Source of the DNA: Lacipirellula parvula
GTDB taxonomy: Bacteria > Planctomycetota > Planctomycetia > Pirellulales > Lacipirellulaceae
Assembly (NCBI RefSeq): GCF_009177095.1
Contig: NZ_AP021861.1
Location: 5,934,501-5,998,500, forward strand
Length of the DNA stretch: 64,000 nt
Reading direction: 5' to 3'
Shown here: one piece after another, positions 1 to 8,580 of the stretch
Numbering within the stretch: the stretch's first letter is position 1
Layout: each line of letters opens with the position of its first letter
Notes under the pieces: model-generated
The model's database searches: none
What the model was told of the DNA's origin: nothing
Seen by the model: only the letters and a program-made list of their open reading frames with translations
Translations under genes and position numbers: made by a program

Positions 1-63
1 CATCCGTTTGAGTAGTCCCACGAATTAATTCCTTATATCTTTCGATTGCCTGAATTAGAAAAC

Positions 64-159
64 TTCAACACAGAGGACACAGAGAGCACAGAGGAAATAC
101 ATCCGTATTTATCAGAATCTTTCGCATTTCTCTGTGTCCTCTGTGCTCTCTGTGTTGAA
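64..159. repeat. Inverted repeat of the CACAGAGGA family
   Basis: Two arms of about 31 bases, built from CACAGAG units separated by GA or AG, face each other around a 35-base loop, each ending TTCAACACAGAG toward the outside. The same element recurs at 13533-13642. It lies just beyond the stop codon of the leftward membrane-protein gene, so it could act as a transcript 3' end, but there is no U-run. Bases 1-63 show nothing else. Confidence 0.85.
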
Positions 160-188
160 TGCATTCAGCTTGGTGAACCCGTCGACCA

Positions 189-1094
189 CTAAGCTCGCGA
201 CAGCGTTTCCCAAATCGTGTAAATCATCACCGGCACCACCGCCGTGTAGCAGGCCGACCACGACAGCACGAGCCGTCGCAAGAAGCATTCGCGGCGAGCC
301 CGACGGTCGGCGGCCATCGTGTCGCACAGCGGCGCGAAACCCTGGTACAACGCCACCGTTCCCCACAGCCCGGCGATGAACGGCAAGATCAGCCCGAGCC
401 ACATGGTCGCCGCGAGGGCGAGCTCGCCGCCGCCGAAGATGACGATCCCCATCGCGAAGGCGACGTAGATCGGCAAGATGCCGACGAGCGCTACCGCCGC
501 CACCGCCTTCGACTTCACCGTATGGAGCACGACCTCGAGCATTGTCATCCGCACGCCGGCGAGCAGGCAGTAGAAGTAGAGACTCGGCAAGCAGACCGCG
601 CTCGCGGCGATGAGGCCGAAAGCGTACGCCGTCACGAGCGCCGCCGCTTCGCCGTTGATCCATGGGCCGAACTTGCCCCATGTCGATTCGATCGATGCGA
701 ACTGCAAGAGCGTCGACCGCGGCGAATCGAGCCACGTCGGTAGCGAGGTCAGGCTGGGCCAGCAATCCGTCGCCGTGAAAACGAGTGACATCGCGAGCCC
801 GTACAGTACAAACCCGGCAAGCGAAATCGCCAACAGCCGCGGCAACATCACCGGCGTCGCCGCCGGCACGCGGAGGGCTTGGTAGAGCCGCCGCCGATCC
901 TTCAGCACGAGTTCAATCAACGCAAGCAGCGTTAGCTCGCGCGGCTCGATCGGCCGCGGCGGCGTGGGCGGTTCGACGACTTCGACTGCACAGAATTCAC
1001 TTTCAGTTAGTCCCGCACCTCCCGCCGCCGGGGTTCGCAATGTGGAGTCACGACCCCGACGACGGGCGTCCAGAAGTTGTTCGGTGGTTTGCAT
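189..1094 (-). CDS. Polytopic membrane protein of unknown function
   Basis: Protein of 301 residues. The first ~65 residues are soluble and include a proline-rich stretch (EPPTPPRPIEPRE). After that come about five hydrophobic segments, with a polar loop containing tryptophans (residues ~110-150) between the first and second. The layout recalls Yip1-like or other small integral-membrane families, but I see no catalytic motif. Start is the ATG at 1094; no strong ribosome-binding site is visible. The next gene on the same strand (1210-1797) is also a membrane protein, 115 bases upstream, so the two may be co-transcribed. Function unknown. Confidence 0.6.
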   Translation of the reverse strand: MQTTEQLLDARRRGRDSTLRTPAAGGAGLTESEFCAVEVVEPPTPPRPIEPRELTLLALIELVLKDRRRLYQALRVPAATPVMLPRLLAISLAGFVLYGLAMSLVFTATDCWPSLTSLPTWLDSPRSTLLQFASIESTWGKFGPWINGEAAALVTAYAFGLIAASAVCLPSLYFYCLLAGVRMTMLEVVLHTVKSKAVAAVALVGILPIYVAFAMGIVIFGGGELALAATMWLGLILPFIAGLWGTVALYQGFAPLCDTMAADRRARRECFLRRLVLSWSACYTAVVPVMIYTIWETLSRA

Positions 1095-1132
1095 TTTTTT
1101 ATGCCTTTATTTTTGGTTGCACGCGAACTGAA

Positions 1133-1178
1133 GTTGTCAGTTGTCAGTTGCCAGTTGTCAGTGGGCAGTGGGCAGTGG
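1133..1178. repeat. Tandem CAGTTGTCAGTTG / CAGTGGG repeats
   Basis: Short direct repeats of GTTGTCA and GTGGGCA fill the gap between the two membrane-protein genes. The wording matches one arm of the longer CAGTTGTC elements at 15304-15401 and 15896-16000, so this looks like a decayed half copy. Confidence 0.6.
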
Positions 1179-1209
1179 ATGAACACTTCGCCCTTTCACT
1201 ACGCCTTCG

Positions 1210-1797
1210 CTAGAACTCGAACAGCCCGAAGAAGAAAAACAGCTCGCCGCCGATCGCTCCGACCAGCAGCAGCCACCACACCGGCGTCACATGCTGCGGT
1301 TCGAGCCGTGCCATCACGCGGCGGAAGACGTCGATCATCGCCACGCCGACGCCGGTGAAGACGACGAGGTTCACCGCCAGCACGAACCCCGCGTGCGGGA
1401 TCGTCGCCGTGAAGAACCAGTTGATCGGGATCGACGCGATCATCGCGAGGCCGCCCCAGCTAACCGTCACGAGCGCCGCGAGCAACGTGCTGCTCGCCGA
1501 GAGTCGCGAGCCCGACAGGCTGTTGAGGATGTACAGCGCCGGCAGCGGAATCGCCCACGCGATCCCCGCCGAGAGGGTACAGATGAACGCCTTGAAAAAG
1601 ATGTCGCCGGCGCCGCCGAGCAACCCCATCGTCATCCCGTAGGTCAGCGTTCCGGCAATCGCCGTCGTGAGCAGCGCCGCCCACACCGGCCAGCGATAAT
1701 CGCTCCGTCCTTCGTTCCAAACGACGGCAAATTCTTCCGGATCGCGGAGGGCGAGTCCGACGTGCGCGATCCCGGTTTGGAGATGTCTGCGAAACAT
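1210..1797 (-). CDS. Polytopic membrane protein of unknown function
   Basis: Protein of 195 residues with a ~38-residue cytoplasmic-looking N-terminus (several His, Arg and Asp) and five probable membrane spans (about 39-60, 66-90, 103-125, 135-155 and 172-192). The last span contains FFFFGLFEF at the very C-terminus. No enzyme motif is visible. Its start (ATG at 1797) and the shared strand with the gene at 189-1094 suggest a two-gene unit of related membrane proteins; both have a Yip1-like feel, but that is only a resemblance. Confidence 0.6.
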   Translation of the reverse strand: MFRRHLQTGIAHVGLALRDPEEFAVVWNEGRSDYRWPVWAALLTTAIAGTLTYGMTMGLLGGAGDIFFKAFICTLSAGIAWAIPLPALYILNSLSGSRLSASSTLLAALVTVSWGGLAMIASIPINWFFTATIPHAGFVLAVNLVVFTGVGVAMIDVFRRVMARLEPQHVTPVWWLLLVGAIGGELFFFFGLFEF

Positions 1798-2105
1798 GGC
1801 TTGGTTTCCTGAGTGGCTGGTTCATGCCCAAGCAGGAAACCGCGACAAGCGGCGAGGATTAACCGCAGAAGGAAAAAACTTTGCCAGTACCCCCAACCGC
1901 CCACATCACGTGGCGATCAAATGGCCACTTAGTCGATGCAACATCATGGCGACTTGCGGAACTTTGCGGTTTCTTTGCGGATGCCTTATTATTCTTCGCT
2001 CAGGACAGGTACCATAAGAGTTCCATGGTAGAAATAGCTCCTTGCGGCCAGGCGGGACGAGGTCTCCGCTGATACGTCGGTTTGCAGGTTGTGTTCAGGG
2101 TTTGT
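1798..2105. other. Intergenic region between divergent genes
   Basis: Separates the leftward membrane-protein pair from the rightward repeat protein, so promoters for both must lie here. TTTGCGG is repeated three times around 1954-1980. Reading frames in this stretch have no plausible start or protein-like composition, and I see no convincing -35/-10 pair. Confidence 0.4.
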
Positions 2106-5100
2106 ATGTCGACCAAACAAGTTCGCCGTCCGCTGTTCCGCCTCGCTCCGCTCAGCCGACGATTGGCATTGGAACCGCTCGAAGCGCGTCAGCTGCTGGC
2201 GAGTGATTTTCAGTTGCTGAAGGACGTCAACACGACGCCGGCGGCCATTGGGTCGGATCCCGCAAATATTGTGGAAGTCGGCGCGCTTGCCTTCTTCACG
2301 GCATCGACGCAAGCGAACGGCGTCGAACTCTGGAAGAGCGACGGCACGGCGGCGGGAACTGTGCTCGTGAAGGACATTTTCCCAGGGCTTACGGATTCTT
2401 CTCCCGCCTCTTTGACGAACGTAAGCGGGACGCTCTATTTCACGGCGCTCGATGCAACTGGAGGCCGTGAATTATGGAAGAGCGACGGGACCGAAGCGGG
2501 AACCACCCGCGTGAAAGATATTCGGCTTGGCCCGGATGATTCGACTCCTCGCCTCCTGACCAACGTCGGCGGAACGCTCTACTTCACAGCCAATGACGGC
2601 ACTGGCGGCGTCGAACTTTGGAAGAGCAACGGAACCGCGACGGGAACCGTCCTCGTCAAAGACATCCGCGCCGGCGCGAGCGATTCCTCGCCCAGCGCCC
2701 TAACAAACGTCAACGGCACGCTCTACTTCGCCGCCAACGACGGAACTAGCGGCATTGAACTTTGGAAAAGCAACGGCAGCGCGGCGGGGACCGTTCGCGT
2801 CAAAGATATTCGCGCAGGTTCGATATCCTCCGGAATAGACAAACTGACGAACGTTGGAGGGACGCTCTACTTTGCCGCCTCCGAAGGATCTAGCGGAGTC
2901 GAACTCTGGAAAAGCAATGGAACCGACGCGGGCACGGTTCGCGTCAAGGACGTCACCTCCGGCGCGACTAGTTCTTCTCCCAACAACTTCGTCGACGTCG
3001 GAGGCAAGCTTTACTTCACTGCCTACGACGGCGCCAACGGCGGCGGCGTGTGGAAGAGCGACGGCACCGAGGCGGGAACCGTCCGCGTGGCAGGCGGCGT
3101 TCCAGGAGCTAATTTTACCAATTTTGGTAATCTCCGAAACGTCGGAGGGACGCTGTACTTTGTCGCCAGCGGCCAAGATAGTGGCGTCGAACTCTGGAAA
3201 ATCGACGGAACGAACGCCGGGACCGCGCCTATTTTGGATATTAGGCCAGGTTCAGCCAGCTCTTTCCCAAAATATTTAACGAACGTGGCTGGGACGCTGT
3301 TCTTCACTGCCAACGATGGCACGAGCGGCGACGAACTGTGGAAGAGCGACGGAACCACGATTGGGACCACCCGCGTCAAGAACACCCCGGTAGCAGCAGA
3401 GGGTTCCCGCACTCCTTCGCTACGAGCCGTCGGGGGACTGCTCTACTTTTCGGCCAACGACGGCATCAATGGCCGCGAGCTTTGGATAAGCGATGGTTCT
3501 GCTGCGGGAACCGTGCCCGTCAAAGAGATTCGTTACGGCTCGATGGGCTCGACCCCCGGAAATCTGACAAAAATTGGACAGACGCTCTACTTCACAGCGA
3601 ACGACGGCACGAGCGGCGAAGAACTCTGGAAAAGCGACGGGACCGCTGCCGGCACGGTACGAATCAAAGACGTCAATCCCGGAGCGTTGGGATCTTCGCC
3701 TAGCCACTTAACCGAGGTCGGAGGAACGCTCTACTTCACGGCCGACGACGGGACCAGTGGCCGCGAACTTTGGAAGAGCGACGGAACGGAAGCGGGAACC
3801 GTTCGCGTGAAGGACATTGCGGCGGGCTCGCTTGCGTCGCTTTCTGCGTCCTCGAACACCTTTCTGGTGAACGTTGGCGGGGTGCTCTACTTCACGGCCA
3901 GCGACCCGAACTTTGGCATGGAGTTATGGAAGAGCAACGGCACTGCGGCCGGGACGACCAGAGTCAAGGACATCAACCCCGACTCGGACTCCTCTCCTGC
4001 GCATCTGATCAATATGGGAGGAACGCTCTATTTCACCGCCAACGACGGATCGACAGGCCGAGAGCTTTGGAAGAGTGACGGCACTTTGGCCGGAACTGTC
4101 CGCGTGAAGGATATCCGCGCAGGGGCGCTTGGTGCGTTTGGGTCGACCTTCTTAAGCAAGCAGAATGTCCTAGTAGAAGTCGCTGGCATTCTTTACTTTA
4201 ATGCCGACGACGGGGCAACCGGCCGCGAACTTTGGAAGAGCGACGGAACGTCTGCGGGTACAGTGCGAATTAAGGATATCGAGCCTGGCGTAAATGGTTC
4301 TTCACCCGCCAACCTTACAAAAGTAGGGGACACGCTCTATTTTTCCTCCTCCGGAAGAGTCAGCGGCTATGGCCTCTGGAAGAGCGACGGGACCGAATCC
4401 GGCACTGTGATCGTGATTGATAGCCACGTCGATAACCTTGCTTCCAACCCTCGCTATTTGACAAATGTAGGCGGGACGCTCTACTTCGCCGCTTATGACG
4501 GTCCCGGCATTGACGATGTGCCGAGCAACGTCGAGCTCTGGAAGAGTGACGGAACCGAAGCCGGAACAATCCGCATTAAGGACATCCACGCTGGATCGCT
4601 TCCTTCCTATCCCGCCAGCCTGACCAACGTGGGCGGGAGGCTCTACTTCACCGCCGATGACGGGGCAAGCGGCCGTGAGCTTTGGACAAGCGACGGCACC
4701 GAGGCGGGAACCAAACTGGTTCATGATTTCGCCCCCGGCGAACCAGGCAGCGATCCTGCCAGCATCGTCGCAGTCAACGGCCGGCTATTCGTCGTCGCCA
4801 CGACCGAATGGTATGGCGGTGAAATCTGGGTCGCCAATCTCGCGGAGCCCCCGCTCGCCGGCGACTACAATCGCGACGGAGTCGTCAACGGGAGCGATTT
4901 CCTAGCATGGCAACGACAGTACGGCTCGCAGGCGACTCCGCTCGGCAGCGGGGCCGACGGCAACGGCAACGGCAGCGTCGACGCGGGCGATCTCACAATC
5001 TGGAAGCAGAATTTCGGCGCGACGGCTCCGTTATTAGCGACGTCCGCCGCTCCTTCAGTCGCCAACGACAGCGCGGCAGTCATGGCGATGGAGCCAATGA

Positions 5101-5288
5101 GCAATGAGGCACTCGCCAAAGAGGATTTCGCCAGCCCGCGGCCGGCAAGCGAATTCGCACCCGCTGAAGCGTCCGCCGTCGACGCGTTCTACGCAAGCGG
5201 CGATCTAATGCACCTGTTCAGCGACGCCCGCTCGGAAGCGTGGGGGCGGAAGAAGAGGCTCGGCAGCAGGCTTCGAATGGGTGCATAG
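2106..5288 (+). CDS. Exported ELWxxDGT-repeat protein with C-terminal dockerin
   Basis: Protein of 1060 residues. The N-terminus carries the planctomycete export-type motif RLALEPLEARQLLAS. The body is at least 17 units of about 50 residues, each with ELWKSDGTxAGTxRVKDI followed by GGTLYFTANDG; one unit begins GVW, one GLW, and a degenerate last one begins EIW. The family (ELWxxDGT repeats) is predicted to fold as a beta-propeller or repeat blade. A dockerin-type region follows (DYNRDGVVNGSDFLAWQ, then DGNGNGSVDAGDLTIWK), then a ~90-residue acidic/alanine-rich tail. An earlier TTG at 2082 is possible, but the ATG at 2106 has AGGG six bases upstream. Likely secreted or cell-surface, perhaps adhesive or cohesin-bound; role unproven. 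Confidence 0.88.
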   Translation: MSTKQVRRPLFRLAPLSRRLALEPLEARQLLASDFQLLKDVNTTPAAIGSDPANIVEVGALAFFTASTQANGVELWKSDGTAAGTVLVKDIFPGLTDSSPASLTNVSGTLYFTALDATGGRELWKSDGTEAGTTRVKDIRLGPDDSTPRLLTNVGGTLYFTANDGTGGVELWKSNGTATGTVLVKDIRAGASDSSPSALTNVNGTLYFAANDGTSGIELWKSNGSAAGTVRVKDIRAGSISSGIDKLTNVGGTLYFAASEGSSGVELWKSNGTDAGTVRVKDVTSGATSSSPNNFVDVGGKLYFTAYDGANGGGVWKSDGTEAGTVRVAGGVPGANFTNFGNLRNVGGTLYFVASGQDSGVELWKIDGTNAGTAPILDIRPGSASSFPKYLTNVAGTLFFTANDGTSGDELWKSDGTTIGTTRVKNTPVAAEGSRTPSLRAVGGLLYFSANDGINGRELWISDGSAAGTVPVKEIRYGSMGSTPGNLTKIGQTLYFTANDGTSGEELWKSDGTAAGTVRIKDVNPGALGSSPSHLTEVGGTLYFTADDGTSGRELWKSDGTEAGTVRVKDIAAGSLASLSASSNTFLVNVGGVLYFTASDPNFGMELWKSNGTAAGTTRVKDINPDSDSSPAHLINMGGTLYFTANDGSTGRELWKSDGTLAGTVRVKDIRAGALGAFGSTFLSKQNVLVEVAGILYFNADDGATGRELWKSDGTSAGTVRIKDIEPGVNGSSPANLTKVGDTLYFSSSGRVSGYGLWKSDGTESGTVIVIDSHVDNLASNPRYLTNVGGTLYFAAYDGPGIDDVPSNVELWKSDGTEAGTIRIKDIHAGSLPSYPASLTNVGGRLYFTADDGASGRELWTSDGTEAGTKLVHDFAPGEPGSDPASIVAVNGRLFVVATTEWYGGEIWVANLAEPPLAGDYNRDGVVNGSDFLAWQRQYGSQATPLGSGADGNGNGSVDAGDLTIWKQNFGATAPLLATSAAPSVANDSAAVMAMEPMSNEALAKEDFASPRPASEFAPAEASAVDAFYASGDLMHLFSDARSEAWGRKKRLGSRLRMGA

Positions 5289-5357
5289 CAACTGTCGAAT
5301 GAAGCAGTGCGCGGCGAGACGATGATTTCGAGAGCAAACTCTTCAGGCGAGTTGTTC

Positions 5358-5418
5358 GAAACCGCCGATGCACGCAGATGATTTTTATCTGCGTCTATTT
5401 CCGTTCATCGGCGGTTTC
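5358..5418. terminator. Long inverted repeat between convergent genes, probable bidirectional terminator
   Basis: GAAACCGCCGATG at 5358 pairs with CATCGGCGGTTTC ending at 5418. Inside lies a second pair (ACGCAGATGA / TATCTGCGT) around a T-rich loop. TTTT follows on the plus strand. The right arm is also coding: it gives the last residues (KETADERK) and lies across the 3' end of the leftward gene. Confidence 0.65.
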
Positions 5419-6867
5419 TTTTGCACTATTTCCGCGAGTTCCCGCCAGCCGCGGGTCGTCCAAATCAAGCCGATACAACATCTGGTTGTACTCGTACCGC
5501 GGCGTCGGCTGCGGGTGGTCGGCGAAGAGCGTCGTGTAGGTCCCTTCGAACAGCAGCACCGGCGACTTCGCGTCGGTCAGTTCGGCATGGAGTCGCGGGT
5601 TATAGAACGTGTAGTTGTCGTGCGACAGCACCTTCGCCGCGGGGCCCCAGGGGCCGGTCGGGGCGTCGGCCTCGGCGTACCACACTTCGCCGAAGGCGGA
5701 AGGCTTGCCGAAACGCTCCATGAAGATGGTCACCCAGCGGCCGCGGAATTCGTTCCACGCGATCGAACCGGTGTGGGGCGTCACGTCGGCGCCGTCGATC
5801 GACTTGATCGAGCGTTGCGGTTCGAGTCGCTCCCACTGCGCGGCGTCTTTCCAACCGGCAAACGTCGCCGGGCAGCGGAAGTTCGGCAGCGGATTGCCGA
5901 ACAGCAGCCATTCTTTCCCGGCCTCGTCGCGCCAGAACGCGGGATGCCCGTCGGGCATCAGCGGCCGCTCGGGGGTCGCGTCGCTCTTCGTCCAAACTTT
6001 GCGGAGCGGCTCGAATCGCTCCGCATCATCATCCCAAACGCAAACGCCCGCTTCGTACGCATCGAGCGGCGGCTTGATCTTCAGGTACGTCGCGACGAGC
6101 TTCGGCGGCCGGTCGCCGTCGGGCAGGCTCACGTAACCGCCGATCCACGTCGGCCCGTCGCCCGGAAAATTGGCGACGCCGCGTGGCACGCCTTTCTCGT
6201 TGCGGAAGTAGTCGTACTCCAGCGCGATCGGCGGCTCGAACCGCTTCAGCGGTCTGAGCGAAGTGGTGGCACTCGTACTATCAAACACCCCCAGCGGGTA
6301 GAACGGTAAATCGGTGTCGCCCCACAGCCAGAACCGCCGCCCGCGATGATTCGCGACTTGCACCGTATCGCACCCGAAGACGCCCGACTCTTTCCAATCG
6401 CGACGTTCGCCAAGCTGCTGGCTCTCAGCAAAGATGCCGCCGCCGGTGAGCCGCCCGAGTCGCTTGGCGATAATCGACCGCTCAACCTCGATGCGAATCG
6501 TCTCGCCGGCCTTCGGCGTCACGCGGACGCCGCGCGAGCCGAACCCGTCGGGCCGTACGCCGTAGCCATGGCCCGCGACGCCGAACCAAATCTCACGGCC
6601 GAGCAGATCGGGCTGGTCAACCGCGATCAGTCCGGCATTGTCGGTCACCAGGACGATGTCGCTCGTCGTCCGCAATTCGACGAGCGGTACCGGCCAGCCG
6701 TTTTCTTTGTCGACGACTTCGATGCGACATGGCGCCGCTGCTATCGCAGCCTTCGCGACCAATAACGCAAGCATTCCCCCCGTTAAACGCATCGCCCCAC
6801 AGCGTCTTGCCGCCGTTTTCATAACCGCTATCGCCTCGCCGGTGACTGCTGGCTGTTTCTTCGACAT
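5395..6867 (-). CDS. Exported beta-propeller-like protein (DUF4185/glycosidase-like)
   Basis: Protein of 490 residues. Residues 16-46 look like a signal peptide (MKTAARR, then a hydrophobic run ending AIAAAP), so translation may start at 6822 or 6792 rather than at 6867. After a short carboxypeptidase-regulatory-like beta domain (EVVDKENGWPVPLVELRT) come repeated strands rich in W, G and D (FWLWGDTD, GDGPTWIGGYVSLPDGD, VTIFMERFGKPSAFGEVWYAE). This pattern suits a five-bladed propeller as found in glycoside hydrolases of the GH43/GH32 type and DUF4185. The substrate cannot be read. It converges with the ELWxxDGT gene, and its last codons lie inside the shared inverted repeat. Confidence 0.65.
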   Translation of the reverse strand: MSKKQPAVTGEAIAVMKTAARRCGAMRLTGGMLALLVAKAAIAAAPCRIEVVDKENGWPVPLVELRTTSDIVLVTDNAGLIAVDQPDLLGREIWFGVAGHGYGVRPDGFGSRGVRVTPKAGETIRIEVERSIIAKRLGRLTGGGIFAESQQLGERRDWKESGVFGCDTVQVANHRGRRFWLWGDTDLPFYPLGVFDSTSATTSLRPLKRFEPPIALEYDYFRNEKGVPRGVANFPGDGPTWIGGYVSLPDGDRPPKLVATYLKIKPPLDAYEAGVCVWDDDAERFEPLRKVWTKSDATPERPLMPDGHPAFWRDEAGKEWLLFGNPLPNFRCPATFAGWKDAAQWERLEPQRSIKSIDGADVTPHTGSIAWNEFRGRWVTIFMERFGKPSAFGEVWYAEADAPTGPWGPAAKVLSHDNYTFYNPRLHAELTDAKSPVLLFEGTYTTLFADHPQPTPRYEYNQMLYRLDLDDPRLAGTRGNSAKETADERK

Positions 6868-7239
6868 GCGGCCATTGTAACCCCGAGCACGACCGAATCC
6901 GGCGCAACAGCGAGCTCTTTTCGGCAGCCAAAAAACAGCATTTCACGCCACTCATGACAACCATTCTCCTTGTCCGCTTAGCCAGCCAGCGGCGATTCTG
7001 ATAGACTGCACGACGCCGTGGTGGTGATTTCGCACAACTGCCCGGCCCACGCGACGAATCATGAGGCGGCCCTCATCCCTCGTCGCGTCCCCAGTTCGCG
7101 CTGCGTACGACGCGCAGCGTCTTCGCGCATGAGATGCGCACACCAACCTACCAGTTCCAATCCGCGTGCTATCGTCGACGCAAACCACGATCGTGTCGCG
7201 AGGCAGGCCTTGATTGTCACCATTCGTAGGAGACTCTTC
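6868..7239. other. Divergent intergenic region with promoters for two exported proteins
   Basis: This gap of about 370 bases separates two divergent genes. A frame open from 7018 continues into the downstream gene, but its first 74 codons encode an Arg/Ala-rich stretch unlike a signal peptide and are probably untranslated leader. No repeat or unambiguous promoter was recognised. Confidence 0.4.
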
Positions 7240-8400
7240 ATGTCATTCACCACTTACCGTTTGAACCATTCGCTCTCCCGCCGCCTGCTCTATGCGGTGG
7301 TTGTCGCCGCCAGCGCGATCGCTCCGCTCTCGGCCAGCGCCGCCGAAGTCGCCTACTGGCGGCATGAAGAAGGGGTCGCCGGCCAGCGCGTCCCCGATGG
7401 CCCGAACACGGTGCTCGACGCTTCGGGCAACGGCAACCACATGCAAACCTTCTCGTCGGCAGCCGCGCCCTTTACGGCGGCGACGTACACGACCGACGTG
7501 TCGCCGCTCGCCCTCCGCAGCGGCGCCCCCAACTTGCTGTCGCTCGACTTCGGGCCGAATCCCTCGCAAGGAACTGACGACGGCGGCGGCCAGAACGATG
7601 ACAACTACACGGCCGGCAAGCCCGTCCAAGAGCAGTACTTCAGCACCGTCACTTACGAGCTCGCGTTCAACATGAACGCCGTCGGCGGCTACCAGGCCCT
7701 GTTCGGTAAAGATGGCAAGCCGCTCGATAGTCCCGTCCCGCCGCTGAAATTCCTCGTCCGCGGCGACGACTTCCCCGGCGGCGTGCTCAATCAACTCTTC
7801 GTCGAATGGATCGACGGCAACGGCGTCATCCACAACCTCGCGACGCACGAAACGGTCGTGGCGGGCGAATGGAACCATGTCGCCTTCACGCTCAACGCGA
7901 CTGATGCGCAACTGTGGGTCGCCGGAGAAACGGGCAATTACGTCCTCAAAGATTCGATCACTGGCGGCAGTTTCGCGAACGGCCTCGGCGAGGTAATCGT
8001 CTTCGGCAATACCTCGTATACGATCGGCCGCGGCATGTTTGACAACAACGTCACCGACTGGGCCAACGCGAAGATCGACGAGGTTCGCATTAGCGACGCC
8101 GTGCTGACGCCTGATCAGTTCCTATTCGTCCCCGCTCCGGCGGCCGACGCCGACTTCGACGGCAACGGCGTCGTCAACGGCGCCGACTTCCTCATCTGGC
8201 AGCGCGGCTTTGGCCCGTCGGGCACGCCGACCACCGGCGACGCGAACGGCAACGGCACGGTCGACGCAGCCGACCTGGCGATTTGGAAAGCCCAGTTCGG
8301 CGGCGCGCCGAACGTGAGCGCCGTCCCCGAACCGGCGACGCTGGCCCTCGGCGCTATGGGCATTGGCGTGATGGCCCTCGCCGCCCGCCGCCGAAGCTAG
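7240..8400 (+). CDS. LamG-like exported protein with dockerin repeat and PEP-CTERM tail
   Basis: Protein of 386 residues starting at the ATG at 7240, with AGGAGA seven bases upstream; the longer open frame from 7018 is rejected. Signal peptide: RRLLYAVVVAASAIAPLSASA, cleaved before EVAYW. Residues ~30-290 resemble a LamG/concanavalin-like lectin domain (VAYWRHEEG, GEWNHVAFTLNATDAQLWV, NAKIDEVRIS). A dockerin-like pair follows (DFDGNGVVNGADFLIWQ, DANGNGTVDAADLAIWK). The end, VPEPATLALGAMGIGVMAL then RRRS, is a PEP-CTERM sorting signal: VPEP, hydrophobic helix, basic tail. Likely exported and processed by an exosortase-type pathway. Confidence 0.88.
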   Translation: MSFTTYRLNHSLSRRLLYAVVVAASAIAPLSASAAEVAYWRHEEGVAGQRVPDGPNTVLDASGNGNHMQTFSSAAAPFTAATYTTDVSPLALRSGAPNLLSLDFGPNPSQGTDDGGGQNDDNYTAGKPVQEQYFSTVTYELAFNMNAVGGYQALFGKDGKPLDSPVPPLKFLVRGDDFPGGVLNQLFVEWIDGNGVIHNLATHETVVAGEWNHVAFTLNATDAQLWVAGETGNYVLKDSITGGSFANGLGEVIVFGNTSYTIGRGMFDNNVTDWANAKIDEVRISDAVLTPDQFLFVPAPAADADFDGNGVVNGADFLIWQRGFGPSGTPTTGDANGNGTVDAADLAIWKAQFGGAPNVSAVPEPATLALGAMGIGVMALAARRRS

Positions 8401-8408
8401 TGGATGAA

Positions 8409-8482
8409 AGCCACCGGCTCCGCCGGTGGACGATGTACCGGCGAACTGAAACGAACTACGTCCACCGGCGGAGCCGGTGGCT
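8409..8482. repeat. Inverted repeat, CCACCGGCTCCGCCGGTGG type
   Basis: A 23-base sequence starting AGCCACCGGCTCCG at 8409 is matched by its exact reverse complement at 8460-8482 around a 28-base loop; each arm is also self-complementary. It lies eight bases after the stop of the PEP-CTERM gene and resembles the CCCCGGGCTCCGCCCGGGG elements elsewhere in the window. It may form the 3' end of the upstream transcript. Confidence 0.8.
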
Positions 8483-8580
8483 TTGATGCCGTTCCGCTCG
8501 CTGTCCTCTACGGCCAACCGCACCGCCGCTCCCGCCGATCGTTTGTCCGCGCGGGAGCGGCGGTCTATCGTAAGGGAATC

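Noticed and set aside
64-159. CRISPR-like array
   Set aside because: Units are 8-10 bases in inverted arms, without regular spacers or cas genes.
1796-2017. 73-residue plus-strand reading frame
   Set aside because: No ribosome-binding site and no protein-like pattern; it lies in the divergent promoter region.
5368-6309. 313-residue plus-strand reading frame
   Set aside because: Antisense to the propeller-like gene; Arg/Val-rich shadow.
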